A DNA stretch of 64,000 nt from Onthophagus taurus (taxonomy: Eukaryota; Arthropoda; Insecta; Coleoptera; Scarabaeidae). Position 1 is the first letter of the stretch, and every line of letters begins with the position of its first letter. The stretch lies in NCBI RefSeq assembly GCF_036711975.1, contig NC_091972.1, positions 17,365,001-17,429,000 of the forward strand, given 5' to 3'. Made by a program: the position numbers and the translations under genes. Below are positions 47,353-59,000 of the stretch, one piece after another. The notes below the pieces were generated by a model that saw only the letters and a program-made list of their open reading frames with translations, did not search any database and had not been told where the DNA came from.

Positions 47353-50300
47353 ATGGTTTCTTTATTAAAAATTATTCGGCAAATTTTAGGTAAAAATCAA
47401 TTTTCCATACAAATTCGTCAAATTCATAACGCAAGGATCAAAAATAAACCGAAATTCGGTCTTTATCAATATCTGGGTGTCCTAGGAGGAACTTTAGCTT
47501 TATATTCAGCTTATAAGTGGCAAAGCTATCAAAGTGTGCATGCATTAAAACCAAAGGGTGTAAGTTTGTTTTTTTATCTTGATATAGTTTTTTATTGATG
47601 TGGTATTTTAGGACGAAAAACCGTTTATAAAATTAACGACGAGAGAAAAAAGGTTTATTAAATTCGCTTCTGCTCAATACGATGGGCAATTATATATGAC
47701 ACCTCAAGATTTTTTAGAATCCGTCGTCGAAGCTGAACCAAGACGTAAATCAAAGAATTAATTTGATTTATATTATCATTAAAATAATTTTTTAGCCCGT
47801 TTAAAACGAAAGCTTTTAACAAAAAATGAATTAGAAGTTATGCGAGTTGTAACTCCTTCTTTAGTTGCTGGTTCATCGAGGTTATTTCGAGATTTGCGAG
47901 ATAATGGAATTATATCATACACTGAGTATCTTTTTTTACTCTCAATTTTAACAAGTTAGTTGTTTAAAAGGGAATTAATTTTGTTTTAATTATTAATTTT
48001 TGATTGTAGAACCTGAATCGGGGTTTAAAATTGCTTTCAATATGTTTGATGTGGATGGAAATGAGAAAGTTGATAAAAACGAGTTTTTAGTGGTAAGTAA
48101 TTGAGGGAAAAAAGATGATTATTTTAATTTATTTGAATTAAAAAATGCAATTAAAACGAAAAATAAATTTTTATAATAATAAACAGATTCGGAGACTACT
48201 CGCTGGCAAACATAGAGACACAGAAGATATACCCGTGAGTTAAAACTAAACAAAAATTAAAAAAGCTTATCAAAAAAAGCTTAATTGTGCGTCTACTAAC
48301 TTCTTCTTCGTCTTTATAATGTCTCAAGAGCATCATTGTTTAACGTAAATGTGATGTATCTGACCAAAATGTGTTTTTGTCTCTTATTTCACAAAATTAA
48401 AATGAAATCTTATTGAGACTTTGACGTGCTTGGCAAAAATCTGCTTGCTTATTAAAATACAGAAAGGTTTGTTTCTTTTATATTTTTTTTTATTAAATTA
48501 AAATTGAAAAAAGGATTCTGATTATTAATTTTAGCATATTCTTGTTTTAATTTAACTCTACTAATTGGCTATTAATTGTTCTTTTTTATCTTTACTCTCA
48601 TTTTATAAATCTTAAATAATTAATAAAAATAATGAGACCCTCTAATACACTAAAATCGTTAAAACTATTTATTAAAAGTTAAAAAATAATCTTTTGCATA
48701 AAAAGCTATGTATAAAAAGCTTAATTATGTATATAAAATGTATCATAAAAGATTTATATCATATAATCATTGAATTACTGCCACTTTTTCGTTTCATATT
48801 CAAAAAGTGAGAAAAAGCATTTGATTTCAGCTTTTATCGCTTAATCTATTCTGCTCTATTAAAGTATCCTCTTTTTAATGCAAAAGCCGTTTTGAAAAAT
48901 CAATTTTTGAAATAAACATTTTTTTCGAATTTTGCAATTTTCGCCGATTAAGTTTTAAAAATTCCTATAAAATCCATTTCTTGGAATATAAGTATGAAAA
49001 TTGCCCAAAGTGTTAATGAAAGTGTCCTCTTTCCAATGAACCAACACGTTTTGAAAAATAACTTTTAGTTTTTGAGAAAACAATATTTCAAGTTTTGATC
49101 AAATTTTCGATGTTGCAATTTTCATCGATAACTTGCAAAATTCGCTATAAAATTAATTTTTTGAAGGAACCTTGTGGAAATATCACCAATTATTAATTAA
49201 AGTATCCTCTTTTTAATGCAAGAAGCCATTTTGAAAAATCGCTTTTAGTTTTTGAGAAATAAATTTTTTAAATGATCGACAATTTTTTCGAATTTTACGA
49301 TTATTGCAGATTAAGTTTTAAAAATTCGTATAAAATCCAGTTCTTGGAATATGAGGATGAAAATGTCCCAAAGTGTTAATAAAAGTGTCTTCTTTCCAAT
49401 GAACCAACCCGTTTTGAAAAATTACTTTTAGTTTTTGAGAAAACAATATTTGAAGTTTTGATAAAATTTTCGATGTTGCAATTTTCATCGATAACTTTCA
49501 AAATTCACTATAAAATTAAGTTCTTGTAGGATCCTTGTGAAAATGTGACCAATTATTGATTATAGTATCCTCTTTTTAATGCAAAAAGCCGTTTTGAAAA
49601 ATCACTTTTAGTTTTTGAGAAATTTAATTTTTGAAATGATCGACAATTTTTTCGAATTCTGCAATTTTTGCTGATTAAGTTTTAAAAATTCGTATAAAAT
49701 CCAGTTCTTGGAATATGAGTATGAAAATTTCTCAAAGTGTTAATAAAAGTGTCTTCTTTCCAATGAACCAACACGTTTTGAAAAATTACTTTTAGTTTTT
49801 GAGAAAACAACATTTCAAGTTTTGATACAATTTTCATCAATAGCTTGTAAAATTCGCTATGAAATTCATTTCTTGAAGAACCAACCCGTTTTGAAAAATA
49901 ACTTTAGTTTTTGAGAAAACTATATTTGAAGTTTTGATAAAATTTTCGATGTTGCAATTTTCATCGATAACTTGCAAAATTCGCTATAAAATTCATTTCT
50001 TGAAGAATCCTTGTGGAAATATCACCAATTATTAATTATAGTATCCTCTTTTTAGTGTTGCTTCATTATTTAAATCAGCATCAAAAAGGTTCATTTTGTA
50101 TCTTGAATCCAAATAAGTTGATGCATCTTATCAGCTTAATTATTAATTTCATTTTTATTCAAATATCGCAATAATGTGGCAATATAGGGTATGACTTCAG
50201 AAATGCACCAGAAATTATAACCATAATGGCAGGATAGATATGCCGGCTAACCGGCCGAAGGGGATGCCGAATATCCGGTATCCGGCTTTTCGCAAAATCA

Positions 50301-53300
50301 CTATCCGTTACTACTCCCATCACTACTACTGAGTAAGGGATCTGAGCTCAAGAGAAGTCAGTTTAATATATCTCTATTACAGGACTCTCTAGAAAATTTC
50401 CTTGAAAAGTCTTGGCGATATGTCCTAAAATGCTTCCTCCTCAGATAGTTGACCAATAGGTAGTAATCCATTTTTTATTATGACTGCCCGTAAATTAATA
50501 TCTTGTGCATTGTCGGTGACATTGGATGCCAAGGGTACAATTCGACATATAAACGAGCAGTCTCCAATGCATATTTATCGTATTTTTCCACATCTATCAA
50601 GAATCCGCTTGAAATGGTTTCCAGTATGATTTTCAACCTATAAATGAACTCGTAACTGATGCCTGTAATCTCTGAATATTAAAATAATAAATATAACTTC
50701 TTATCTTGCAAAGACTAGTTTTACTTAGTCATCTCAGCCGAATGGTCAATAAAATTTATTTGTTATTTTAATATTTAAACGAAACTTGTAACATGGATAT
50801 CAACAGTTGTAATCTCTGAAGCTAATTTCGGATCCTCAAAAAATCTCCTGCCCGTGTTGCCATCATTCGTATTACCGAAATTTGCTTTTGGCATATCCAC
50901 TAACATACATACCAGTTTCTTTGCGAAATTTGACCTGTAGTTCTATTTTCCTCTCTTTTTCCATTTGTTTCTCCTTTTCTGTTTTTCTATCTCTGTATTT
51001 GTTTATGCCAAATGGAGAATGGTTTCGAAAAATATTATCCTTGCGTGTAATATTGGCAGTCCAAATTCAATAGCTTCAAATCAAATTTGTTTTTTATTAT
51101 TCAGTTGGTTGAAGTCTTTGGAAGTCGCACCACAAATGTAACAACGACTTGTAGATGTTGTGCCAGTAGCTGCGTTACAGACTTTTCCGTCAACCATTTT
51201 CATTATGAACAGAGTTTTGGCGAAAAACTTCTTTCCATCAATATCAACCTCAGTTACGATTAAAGAGTTACTGGAATTTTGGACGTATTTCATCTCTTCA
51301 TTTGTGACATTAGTTTTCTCTTTCACGAAATGAAATCTAATGAGGCTGCAGAATCGTGGAGAAGAAGGTGTTGGATTTTCCCATAGTACTCTTTGCCACA
51401 AACTAATCGCAAAGGTACAAAGCAGCTCTAAAAAAAATATTTGCATCTGAATCAGTATCCTCGTCAAATTTTTGCTTGAACTGTGATGCACCCAAAAATA
51501 TGTTACCTCCATTTTGGAAAATTCCAATCTATTTTTAGCTCCATGAATTTTCCTGCTCGTTTATCAGTAAGTGTACAACGGTAATGCTATCTGAGAATGG
51601 ATTTTGTACCCAGTCCATAGGTTGCAGGTCACACTTAGGAAAATAACTGTTCATTTTTTCTGCTAATAACTCCAATTGTTTCATTATCAAAGGTTGCACC
51701 TTTTTTTTTAATCAGTAGCCATAAAATTTGGGAACATTTCATTACTACCATTGGTAGCGTGGCTGATCCATAACTCCAACTTAGCGTGAAAACTTTCAAT
51801 CTTGTCTGTCGACGTAGAAATTTTTAAATTCCTCCCTTGCATTTTTTGTTGAGCTCATTTAATGAGCGAATATGTCCGAGTTTTGCTACCCATTCTTCAT
51901 TTTTAAGTAGAGAAGCAAAATCTGATCCCTAGGCCACTAAAAACGTCGGAGTTTCATTTTTTAGTTCCTAAATCCGAGAAAGGACTTTTCCGCGAGAAAG
52001 CCATCGTAATTATGTATGAAACAGACGTGAATGATGATCTGCTCCCATTTCCTGACACACTGCATTCGACGGACGAGAGTTCAGAGGTCGCGACTTTATG
52101 TAATTGACAATTTCCAGAGATTTCGTCAACAGTGCTTCCTTATCTAAAAAACAATGTACATTTTTAATATTAGAATTTTTTTCAGATGCCCTGGTTACAA
52201 ATCGTACAATTTTTTCTGTCGTAGCTGCTGCTCCGTGTGTGCAAAAACTTATGCAGTTGTGCCATTCCAAATTATGCTCACTGAAGTACTGGTCTATTAC
52301 TTGGAATATTTCTTCTCCAGTGGTAGAACCAGGTAGTGGCAGACAAAATAAAAACTCCACTAAGCCCTAATTTTTCAATTAACGGTGCGACGTGATGTCA
52401 TATCTGCTGATGCAGGTATTTTTTCGATTTCTTAACCGGCTTCTTGGCTAATCATAATCTTGACAACTTCTTTGCAGGCAGGTAAAATTAAAGTTTCAGC
52501 GAAAGAATGAGGCTTCTTGGATTTAACTAGCATATTAGCGATCACGTAGTTTCCTTTTTCTCTTTGTCTGATCTTTGGAAGACAAACCAAGGAGAGATTC
52601 CTGTTTTTTTGACTGGTCTTTCAAACGTTGAAAAAAGGCTTTGTCTTTTTGAACCACCTTTTTGATAGGTGTTTAGTAGTTAAATGTAAAAGATTACCAT
52701 CGAATTATTACCCAAAGTTTCTCCACAAACAAGACATTTTGGGATTGGACATGATTTGTCTCCGCAATATATAACAGTATATTATTATATGAGCATATAT
52801 TATAATGAGGGCTATTATTCACTAAGGTTACGTTTATGTCACGAGCGTAGCGAATGGCATCATTAACCTGAGTGAATAATGGCTCATTATATATGTATGA
52901 GTAGAATACTATACTTTGTCCAGGGCTATTGAAATTGATTCCATAAATTTATTTTTAAATAAATTTTTGTATAAAGTTTAAACGTCAATGTGACACAAAT
53001 TCAATGTTACTAACTGTAACCAACTTCACACCAATTTGTCAAAATGAAATGTCAATTTTATAAAACGTTTTTTTTATGAAAATTAATTAATTCATGCTTA
53101 AATCATACGAAAAAAGGAATTTGTTCAGGTTTTTTTAATGTCAAACATTTAGAAACTCCTAAAAAACTTAACTAAATTGACGTTTTTTGAAATTTTAACA
53201 TACCAAATAATTATTATTAGTCTGTTACCCGTGAATAATGATTATTATTCACTCCGTGAAAAATGACTACTTTTTTGTTTTAGAAAACTCATTCATTCAT

Positions 53301-54902
53301 AAGGTATATGTTATAAGGAAGTCGTGAACAAATAAACTTTTTTTTTCGTGTCGTCGAAGAAATTAAATTTACAGTTTCCTGTAAATTACAGTGCTATAAC
53401 TAAAAATTAAAAAAACATATTTCTCCAATCCAAAACAATGCAATCCATTAAATATTTCCGTATTAACAGTTGGTGCAATAAACATAATTATTTGTTTTTA
53501 AATACCAGAAAAATAATACCGCGTAATTTAAATACCGCCCCCTTAATTTACAGGAAACTGTAAATTTCATTTCTTCAACGATTCTAGATTTCGGCGGCGT
53601 TTAGAAATTTTATAAAAATTTTTTGTTCTTTGTTCACCTGTTATGAAGCCTTTCATAACAGGTTACTTGAGTTTTATTCATCATAATTTTAGGATCTGAA
53701 TATTGCTCTACATATAGAGTATTTAATATTATAGGATCACCCACCCCATTTCGAGTTTGCCAAAGATTTAATTAGGTTAATAACTCCTTTACAGTCCTTA
53801 ACTATTCTATTGACTTGTTCTTTCCAACTTAGTTTCTCATTGATATGAAATCCCAAGTACTTGAAGCTTGGTTATAAAAATTCTTACCATAAACGAAAAT
53901 CGACTTTTTTTTCTAATTTATAGATATACAACAACTACAAAGAAAAACTTATCAAATCTTAAGCAACAATATTCGTAAATGGATCTTAAAGAAAAAATTT
54001 TATTTTAAATTAATCATTAAAGCTTACAAAATTGTGTTTGAAATGTTTTAACTTTTTTTTGTTGTTAATTTTGATTTTATAGATGGAAAAAATCTTTAGT
54101 TACGCATGGAAAGGTAAAAGAGGAATGGTAGTCGATGAAAAATACGATTTAAAATCCCCCGTCGAAGAACAATACGTCGACGACGAACAAGGTCTCCAAC
54201 GAAAACACAACGTCGACACGACTTTAATCGTACATTTTTTCGGCTCGAAAGGCAAAAACACGTTGAATTTCGAAAATTTTCGCAAATTCATGTTGCATCT
54301 TCAAACGGAAGTTTTAGAACTCGAATTTAGTGAGTTTTCGCGGGGATTACCCACGATTTCCGAACTGGATTTTGCTCGGATTTTATTAAGATACACCTAT
54401 TTGGATACGGACGAGTACGATAAATATTTAGAACGATTATTAGACCGTATTAAAGTCACAAAAGGAATCACTTTCGAAGAGTTTTTAGCGTTTTGTCAAT
54501 TTTTAAATAACATGGAAGATTTTAGTATCGCTATGAGAATGTATACTTTAGCTGATCATCCCATTTCGAAAGGTAATACATAATTTAATCAGATTAATTT
54601 AATTCTAATAATTCGTTTTAGGAGAATTTTATCGTGCTGTTAAAATTTGTACTGGACAAAGTTTAAGTGGACATTTAGTCGATACTGTTTTTGCGATTTT
54701 TGATGTTGATGGTGATGGTTTGTTGAGTTACAGGGAGTTTCTTGCTATAATGAAGGATCGATTACATAGAGGGTTTAAGGTATTTTTTTTGTGTTGGATA
54801 ACAAAATGTGTTTAATTAATTCATTTTTAGTCTACTCCTAAAGTTGAAGGTTGGGAAGCTTTTAAATCTTGTATTAAACAAGAAATGAAAACGCCGAGGT
54901 AA
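47353..54902 (+). CDS. Mitochondrial calcium uptake protein, MICU2/MICU3-type
   Basis: Calcium-sensing regulator of the mitochondrial calcium uniporter, in the intermembrane space. Exons: 47353-47559, 47612-47744, 47796-47954, 48010-48092, 48187-48234, 54083-54572, 54622-54779, 54831-54902. All are in phase; the stop is TAA at 54900, giving 449 aa. The N-terminus is basic ([15 protein letters not shown], a mitochondrial presequence). A hydrophobic stretch, [17 protein letters not shown] (40-56), follows. Then [16 protein letters not shown], an EF-hand at 180-191 ([12 protein letters not shown]), [11 protein letters not shown], a [10 protein letters not shown] block and a second EF-hand at 401-412 ([12 protein letters not shown]). 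The protein ends [10 protein letters not shown]. Conserved blocks fit MICU2/MICU3 better than MICU1. The 48-bp exon 5 is followed by a 5.8-kb intron full of transposons. Confidence 0.93.
48235..48857. other. Intron DNA, nothing recognised
   Basis: AT-rich, with short low-complexity runs. No repeats shared with the rest of the window were noticed. Confidence 0.4.
48858..50325. mobile_element. hAT right end with second satellite array
   Basis: Satellite units (AGTATCCTCTTTTTAATGCA at about 48860, 49200, 49565 and 50040; half-unit starts near 49020, 49386 and 49750) are the same family and orientation as 20713-22453 but more diverged. From 50090 the flank matches 24660-24885, ending with CCGGATATCC repeats and the terminus TAGTGATGGG (reverse, ending 50325). 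No left terminus was found, so it is 5'-truncated. Confidence 0.8.
50400..51440 (-). pseudogene. Transib/RAG1-like transposase relic
   Basis: The minus strand at about 51440-51080 reads [20 protein letters not shown], then [12 protein letters not shown] and [13 protein letters not shown] (a CxxC pair). Near 50640-50420 it reads [24 protein letters not shown] and, after a frameshift, [10 protein letters not shown]. The order of a DGK..NA..C..C block and then a H-K-hydrophobic...SEE block matches RAG1 and Transib transposases, in which the last acidic catalytic residue lies in the SEG/SEE segment. Assigned from pattern only. Confidence 0.55.
51480..52755 (-). pseudogene. ZBED5-like hAT transposase relic
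   Basis: The minus strand reads in order a zinc-finger start ([12 protein letters not shown], about 52745), [21 protein letters not shown] (about 52530-52460), [20 protein letters not shown] and [13 protein letters not shown] (52360-52130), [36 protein letters not shown] and [15 protein letters not shown] (about 51830), ending near [12 protein letters not shown]. This is most of a ZBED5/SCAND3-type transposase with scattered stops. It abuts the Transib-like relic directly. Confidence 0.8.
52776..53332. repeat. About 550-bp dispersed repeat, copy 1
   Basis: Closely matches 63044-63583. The left part is a hairpin (ATAATGAGGGCTATTATTCACT against its inverse about 75 bp on). The right part holds the palindrome GTGAATAATGATTATTATTC. 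No coding. Confidence 0.8.
53341..53590. mobile_element. Small foldback repeat
   Basis: GAAATTAAATTTACAGTTTCC is mirrored at the right end (GGAAACTGTAAATTTCATTT). It shares sequence with the element at 33382-34886. Confidence 0.6.
53600..53890 (-). pseudogene. LINE C-terminal scrap
   Basis: The minus strand at about 53870-53720 reads VLGISYQ, then KLERTSQ and ANSKWG-like pieces, in the order seen downstream of a LINE RT domain. Heavily decayed. Confidence 0.45.
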
Positions 54903-56038
54903 ATTTAATGAGTTGTCTCCAATTTGTAAAATCTAAGTCATTGAAGCTGTGTTTGTTACTTCCTTATTAGTGATTAGATTTGTTGTTTTTACGAGAGTAT
55001 ATTGTTTGTTTTTAAGGTGAATAAGGTGCCAGTTAATTTTACCTCAATTTGTTTTAAATGTTGTTTTTGTATTTTTTTTTTTCGAATTTTCTTGATTGTT
55101 CTTCCAGATTTTCATCATTTTTGACTACATGTTCCAAATTTGAGGAAAAACTACGATCGCTTGTTTAGAATTTAAGATAATATTAAAACACTATGCCAAA
55201 GTTATTAAATTTTAATCTTATAGATTTATTGCTGCTTAATGAAAAATATTTAAACAAATAACTTTTTTATTCGTGAATTTCCAGATTCCTGAGTCCTACT
55301 CCCTCGAAAAATCCTATATTTGATGGTGCTTATTTATATTATTAAACTTTAATAAAAAGAAATCTTTGTATCTAGGTGTTAAGTTATTTATTAATAAAGC
55401 TTAATTTTTTTTAGTATAAATAAGTACTTAAAAATATCTTACAACTATACAACAACCATTAAATGGTTTCATTTGCATGTACACGTAATAGAAAAAAAGA
55501 AAAACACAAAAATAAATATTTTTTTAGAACTTATAATACTGTTTTAATAAAAAAATTATTTTGGGGTGCACTAAAATCAAATTATTTTTTTTGTACATCT
55601 TTTCGAATACGAATTTATATCTTACATAATTATTTATCTCTATTTTGAAAAATTTTTAAATACTGTTTTAATTTCTAGCGAAAAAATACATCTCACAGAC
55701 AATAAATGCAAAAACCTTAGTGTAAATGATATATTGCCTAATTTCTATCATTTTTTTTTTTTGGTTAGCTTTCCTTAAATATTTACATTAGAGAAAATTG
55801 TCACAGTTAAAAAAGAACAATTATTTTAAGACTTAGGCGTATTTTTGCTTGAATCTACAAGGTGCAAATTTTAATTCAATAAATCTATACAACGCCCATA
55901 AAATTTTTGAAACAACAACAAATTAATTATAATTATTTTGATTTAAGAAAAAAAACTTAAACTTGAAAAACTTAACTCAAAAAAAAAATAAACAAGAAGA
56001 GAAGAAGCAAATAAAAAATTCTACTTTATATAACCGCA
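54903..56038. other. 3' flank of MICU gene and intergenic DNA
   Basis: AATAAA occurs at about 55353 and 55393. No gene recognised before the convergent RalGAP stop at 56039. Confidence 0.5.
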
Positions 56039-59000
56039 TTACTTTTTACGAATTGCTTGCGTAGGACTATCAGGTGGTGTTTCCATGGACGTTTCCTGTC
56101 TTAATGAGCGTCTCGGAACACTCTTTAAACTCGTCGAAAGTTTCTTTAACGGCCGTGGTGATATACTCGTTGATTCGATGTTTTGCGAGACATCCGAATT
56201 ATTAAACCAGACGCCTCGTCCTAAATCGGATGCTAAAACATAAATTAATCACATCAATTTACTTCTTATTAATTAATTAATTATTTTTATGGAATAAATA
56301 AACAAACACAAAAAGCACAAAAATTCTTACATCATTAATGTTAGTAATAAAATTAGTTCTGGAAATGTTTTGGGGGAATCAAATAGAGGAGATGGTGTGA
56401 AGATGATGGAATACTGGTTCTTGAAATACTACATGCTCATATAATCCTACAAATCAAAAGAATAGCAATAAATAATTTAACAATTTTTGTTTATACAGTA
56501 AAACCTCGATGTAATGTTATAGTTAAATGTCCGTTATATGAAAATTTTTGAACTATTTGGATAAAAAATTTAATGTATACCAATTCAGACCAAAACATGG
56601 CTAAATTCGAAACTTTCTAGTTCTAGAAATAGTTTTAGAACCACAGTTTTTAAAACCAGAACTATCATCCTTGATTTATGCATCATAGTGGAATAGAGCA
56701 ACTTGGGAAGGAACAAGTGGTAGGGTGTGGAATACAGAGAAACGAAGAGGGAATCTAGAAGAAGATAGATACAGTGACAGTGAAGGGAGGTAGGGTTAGA
56801 TAAAAATATAGAGAGGGCAGAAAAAAATAAAAAGAAAAATGCAAGAAAAAGAAAAGGGAGCTGAAGGAGAGAGGCGGAGCAGATTAGGGAGTTGAAAGAG
56901 GAAAATGATGTATGGAGATACTTAAAGAAGATGAGGAAGGGAACAGAAGAAGTCAGCAGCGATATACAAATGATGGAATGGAGAACCTATTTTATGGGAT
57001 TGTTAGGAGGGGTGAAAGAGAGAGGAATAGGAGAGAGAGAGAGCGAGGGATGCAAGTGGGAGAGGAGTCGATTGAAGAGGAGAAGGGCGCCAGGAGAGGA
57101 TGAGATCCAAAATGAGGCATGGTTGGAGGCGACGGAGATGGTGAAGAAAAAGCTATGGAAGGTAATAAACAACGTGTGGAGACAGGAAAGGTTTCCGGAC
57201 AGGTGGAGAATTGGGATAATATGCCCACTGCATAAAAAGGGGGTAACGGGGTGGTGGACAATAATAGAGGGATCACCATGTTGGACACGACGTTTAAAAT
57301 ATATGCAAAGATACTGCTGGAAAGATTGGAAGAGAAAATGAAGAAGGGGGCAATGTTGCCGGATGGGCAGGCGGGATTTAAGACCGGAAGAAGGGCTGTT
57401 GACAATATATACTGTGATGATGTTGTCAAGAGATGGCGTTAATGCATTATCAAAATTAAAGTCCCTAGATTTACAAAGTACCGCGGTTCATGAAGCCTGT
57501 TTTCGAGCCAAAATGGCGGTTTGACAGCTTGTCACTGCATCTCACCACTTATTTACAAAAATATTGCCGCCTTGTTGCCTTTGGAGTTGCACAAATGGCA
57601 GTAAGAAGGACTTTCGACTCTTCAGAGTACCATGCGAAAAAAAGAAAGGAAATTTGGCGTAATGTTTTGGTTTGTAGTTTTAAATTTCCCAAGTTTTAAA
57701 AGTTGGGACTTTAATCAAAATTAAAGTCCATAGATTATCAAAGTACCGCGGTTTGCCGCCATTTAGGCTCGGATAGTCAAGCGAAATATTTAAAACACAT
57801 CGTTCTGTTGATAAAATTACGGTAAATTTTCTTCTTTTTTCTCGTGGTACTCTGAAAAGCTGTCAAACCGCCATTTTGGCTCGAATATTTCGAATACACA
57901 GGCTTCATGAACCGCGGTACTTTGATAATCTAGGGACTTTAATCAAAATTAAAAATGAAAGAAAATTTAATTTGAATTTGAACTCCCAGCGAGAGTGGAT
58001 CTCTCCGAATTATTATTTTTATAAAATAATTTGTATGTGATTCTGGAAGTTGAGTGTTGACGAATGTTACTTTGTGATGATAGCGCTGTGATCCTGAAAG
58101 TGGAGTTGTAACAGGAGTGTGAAATAAGACATTTGGCACCCAACAGTTTTTTTTTACAATTTTTTGTCAAATAAGTGACGTTTGTTTTTTTTTGTTGCTA
58201 AGAGACAATAAATTTTGGAAACATTACAATATTGTAACTAAGGACAGTAGAATCTAACAGGACTGCTACATCCATTGTTGTTTTGTTGCCTACTACTGGT
58301 TGATTGTCCGCACTCTACGTCACACTATTTGCCACGCCCAGTTAACTGTCATTGAGTTCTAATATTTTTAGAGGTTATATAATAGACATTAATACGTCTA
58401 AAAAAAATAAAAGTTCAAAAATAATATGAATACGTCTACGATATAACCTCTAAAAATACACAGCAAACGCATAGAACACAATAACAGCTGACTGGGCGTG
58501 GAAAATGGTGCGACGTAGTGTGTTGCCCCAACAATTGATGTAACAGTGCTGTTAGATTCTACTGCTCTTGATTGAAACATCTGGCAGGTAGGGAGTTAAA
58601 CCAGAAGGGAAGAAAGTTGTATGCATTGTTCATAGACCTGAAGGAGCCCTTTTAATAAGGTGGATAGAGGAAAGATGTGGGAAGAAATGAGGAGGAGATG
58701 TATCACAAAACAGTTGATAGAAAGAGTGAAGGACGTACAGGGACGCGGTGGCCAAGGTTGCAGTGGGGGAAGAGTTAAGCGAGATATTCTGGAGGACGAG
58801 GGGATTGAGACAAAGGTGCCTGCTTAGACCTACACTATTAACGATGTATACGGCAGGCTTGAAAGAGAGACTTGGTGTATGCGCTGTCTTACGCGAATGA
58901 CTTGGTGATCGTGGAAAGATATTTTAAGAAGAAGGGGCTGGAGGTAAACGTCGAGAAAACAAAAATCATGAAGTTCTGCAAGGAAGAAGAAAGAGGGAAG

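Noticed and set aside
52104..52370. Plus-strand ORFs of 60-88 codons
   Set aside because: They are antisense to the ZBED5-like hAT reading frame.
54100..54291. 63-codon minus-strand ORF
   Set aside because: Antisense to the large MICU exon, whose frame is clearly the real one.
54903..55020. A further MICU exon spliced from 54898 to 55017
   Set aside because: Reading straight on gives AGG TAA at once, so the gene ends at 54902 and no extra exon is needed.
56987..57429. Long minus-strand ORFs (Ser/Pro-rich) over the R1-like LINE
   Set aside because: They are antisense to the purine-rich LINE frame, and their composition is only the complement of GAA/GGA codons. The same applies at 58830-59361 and 60823-61498.
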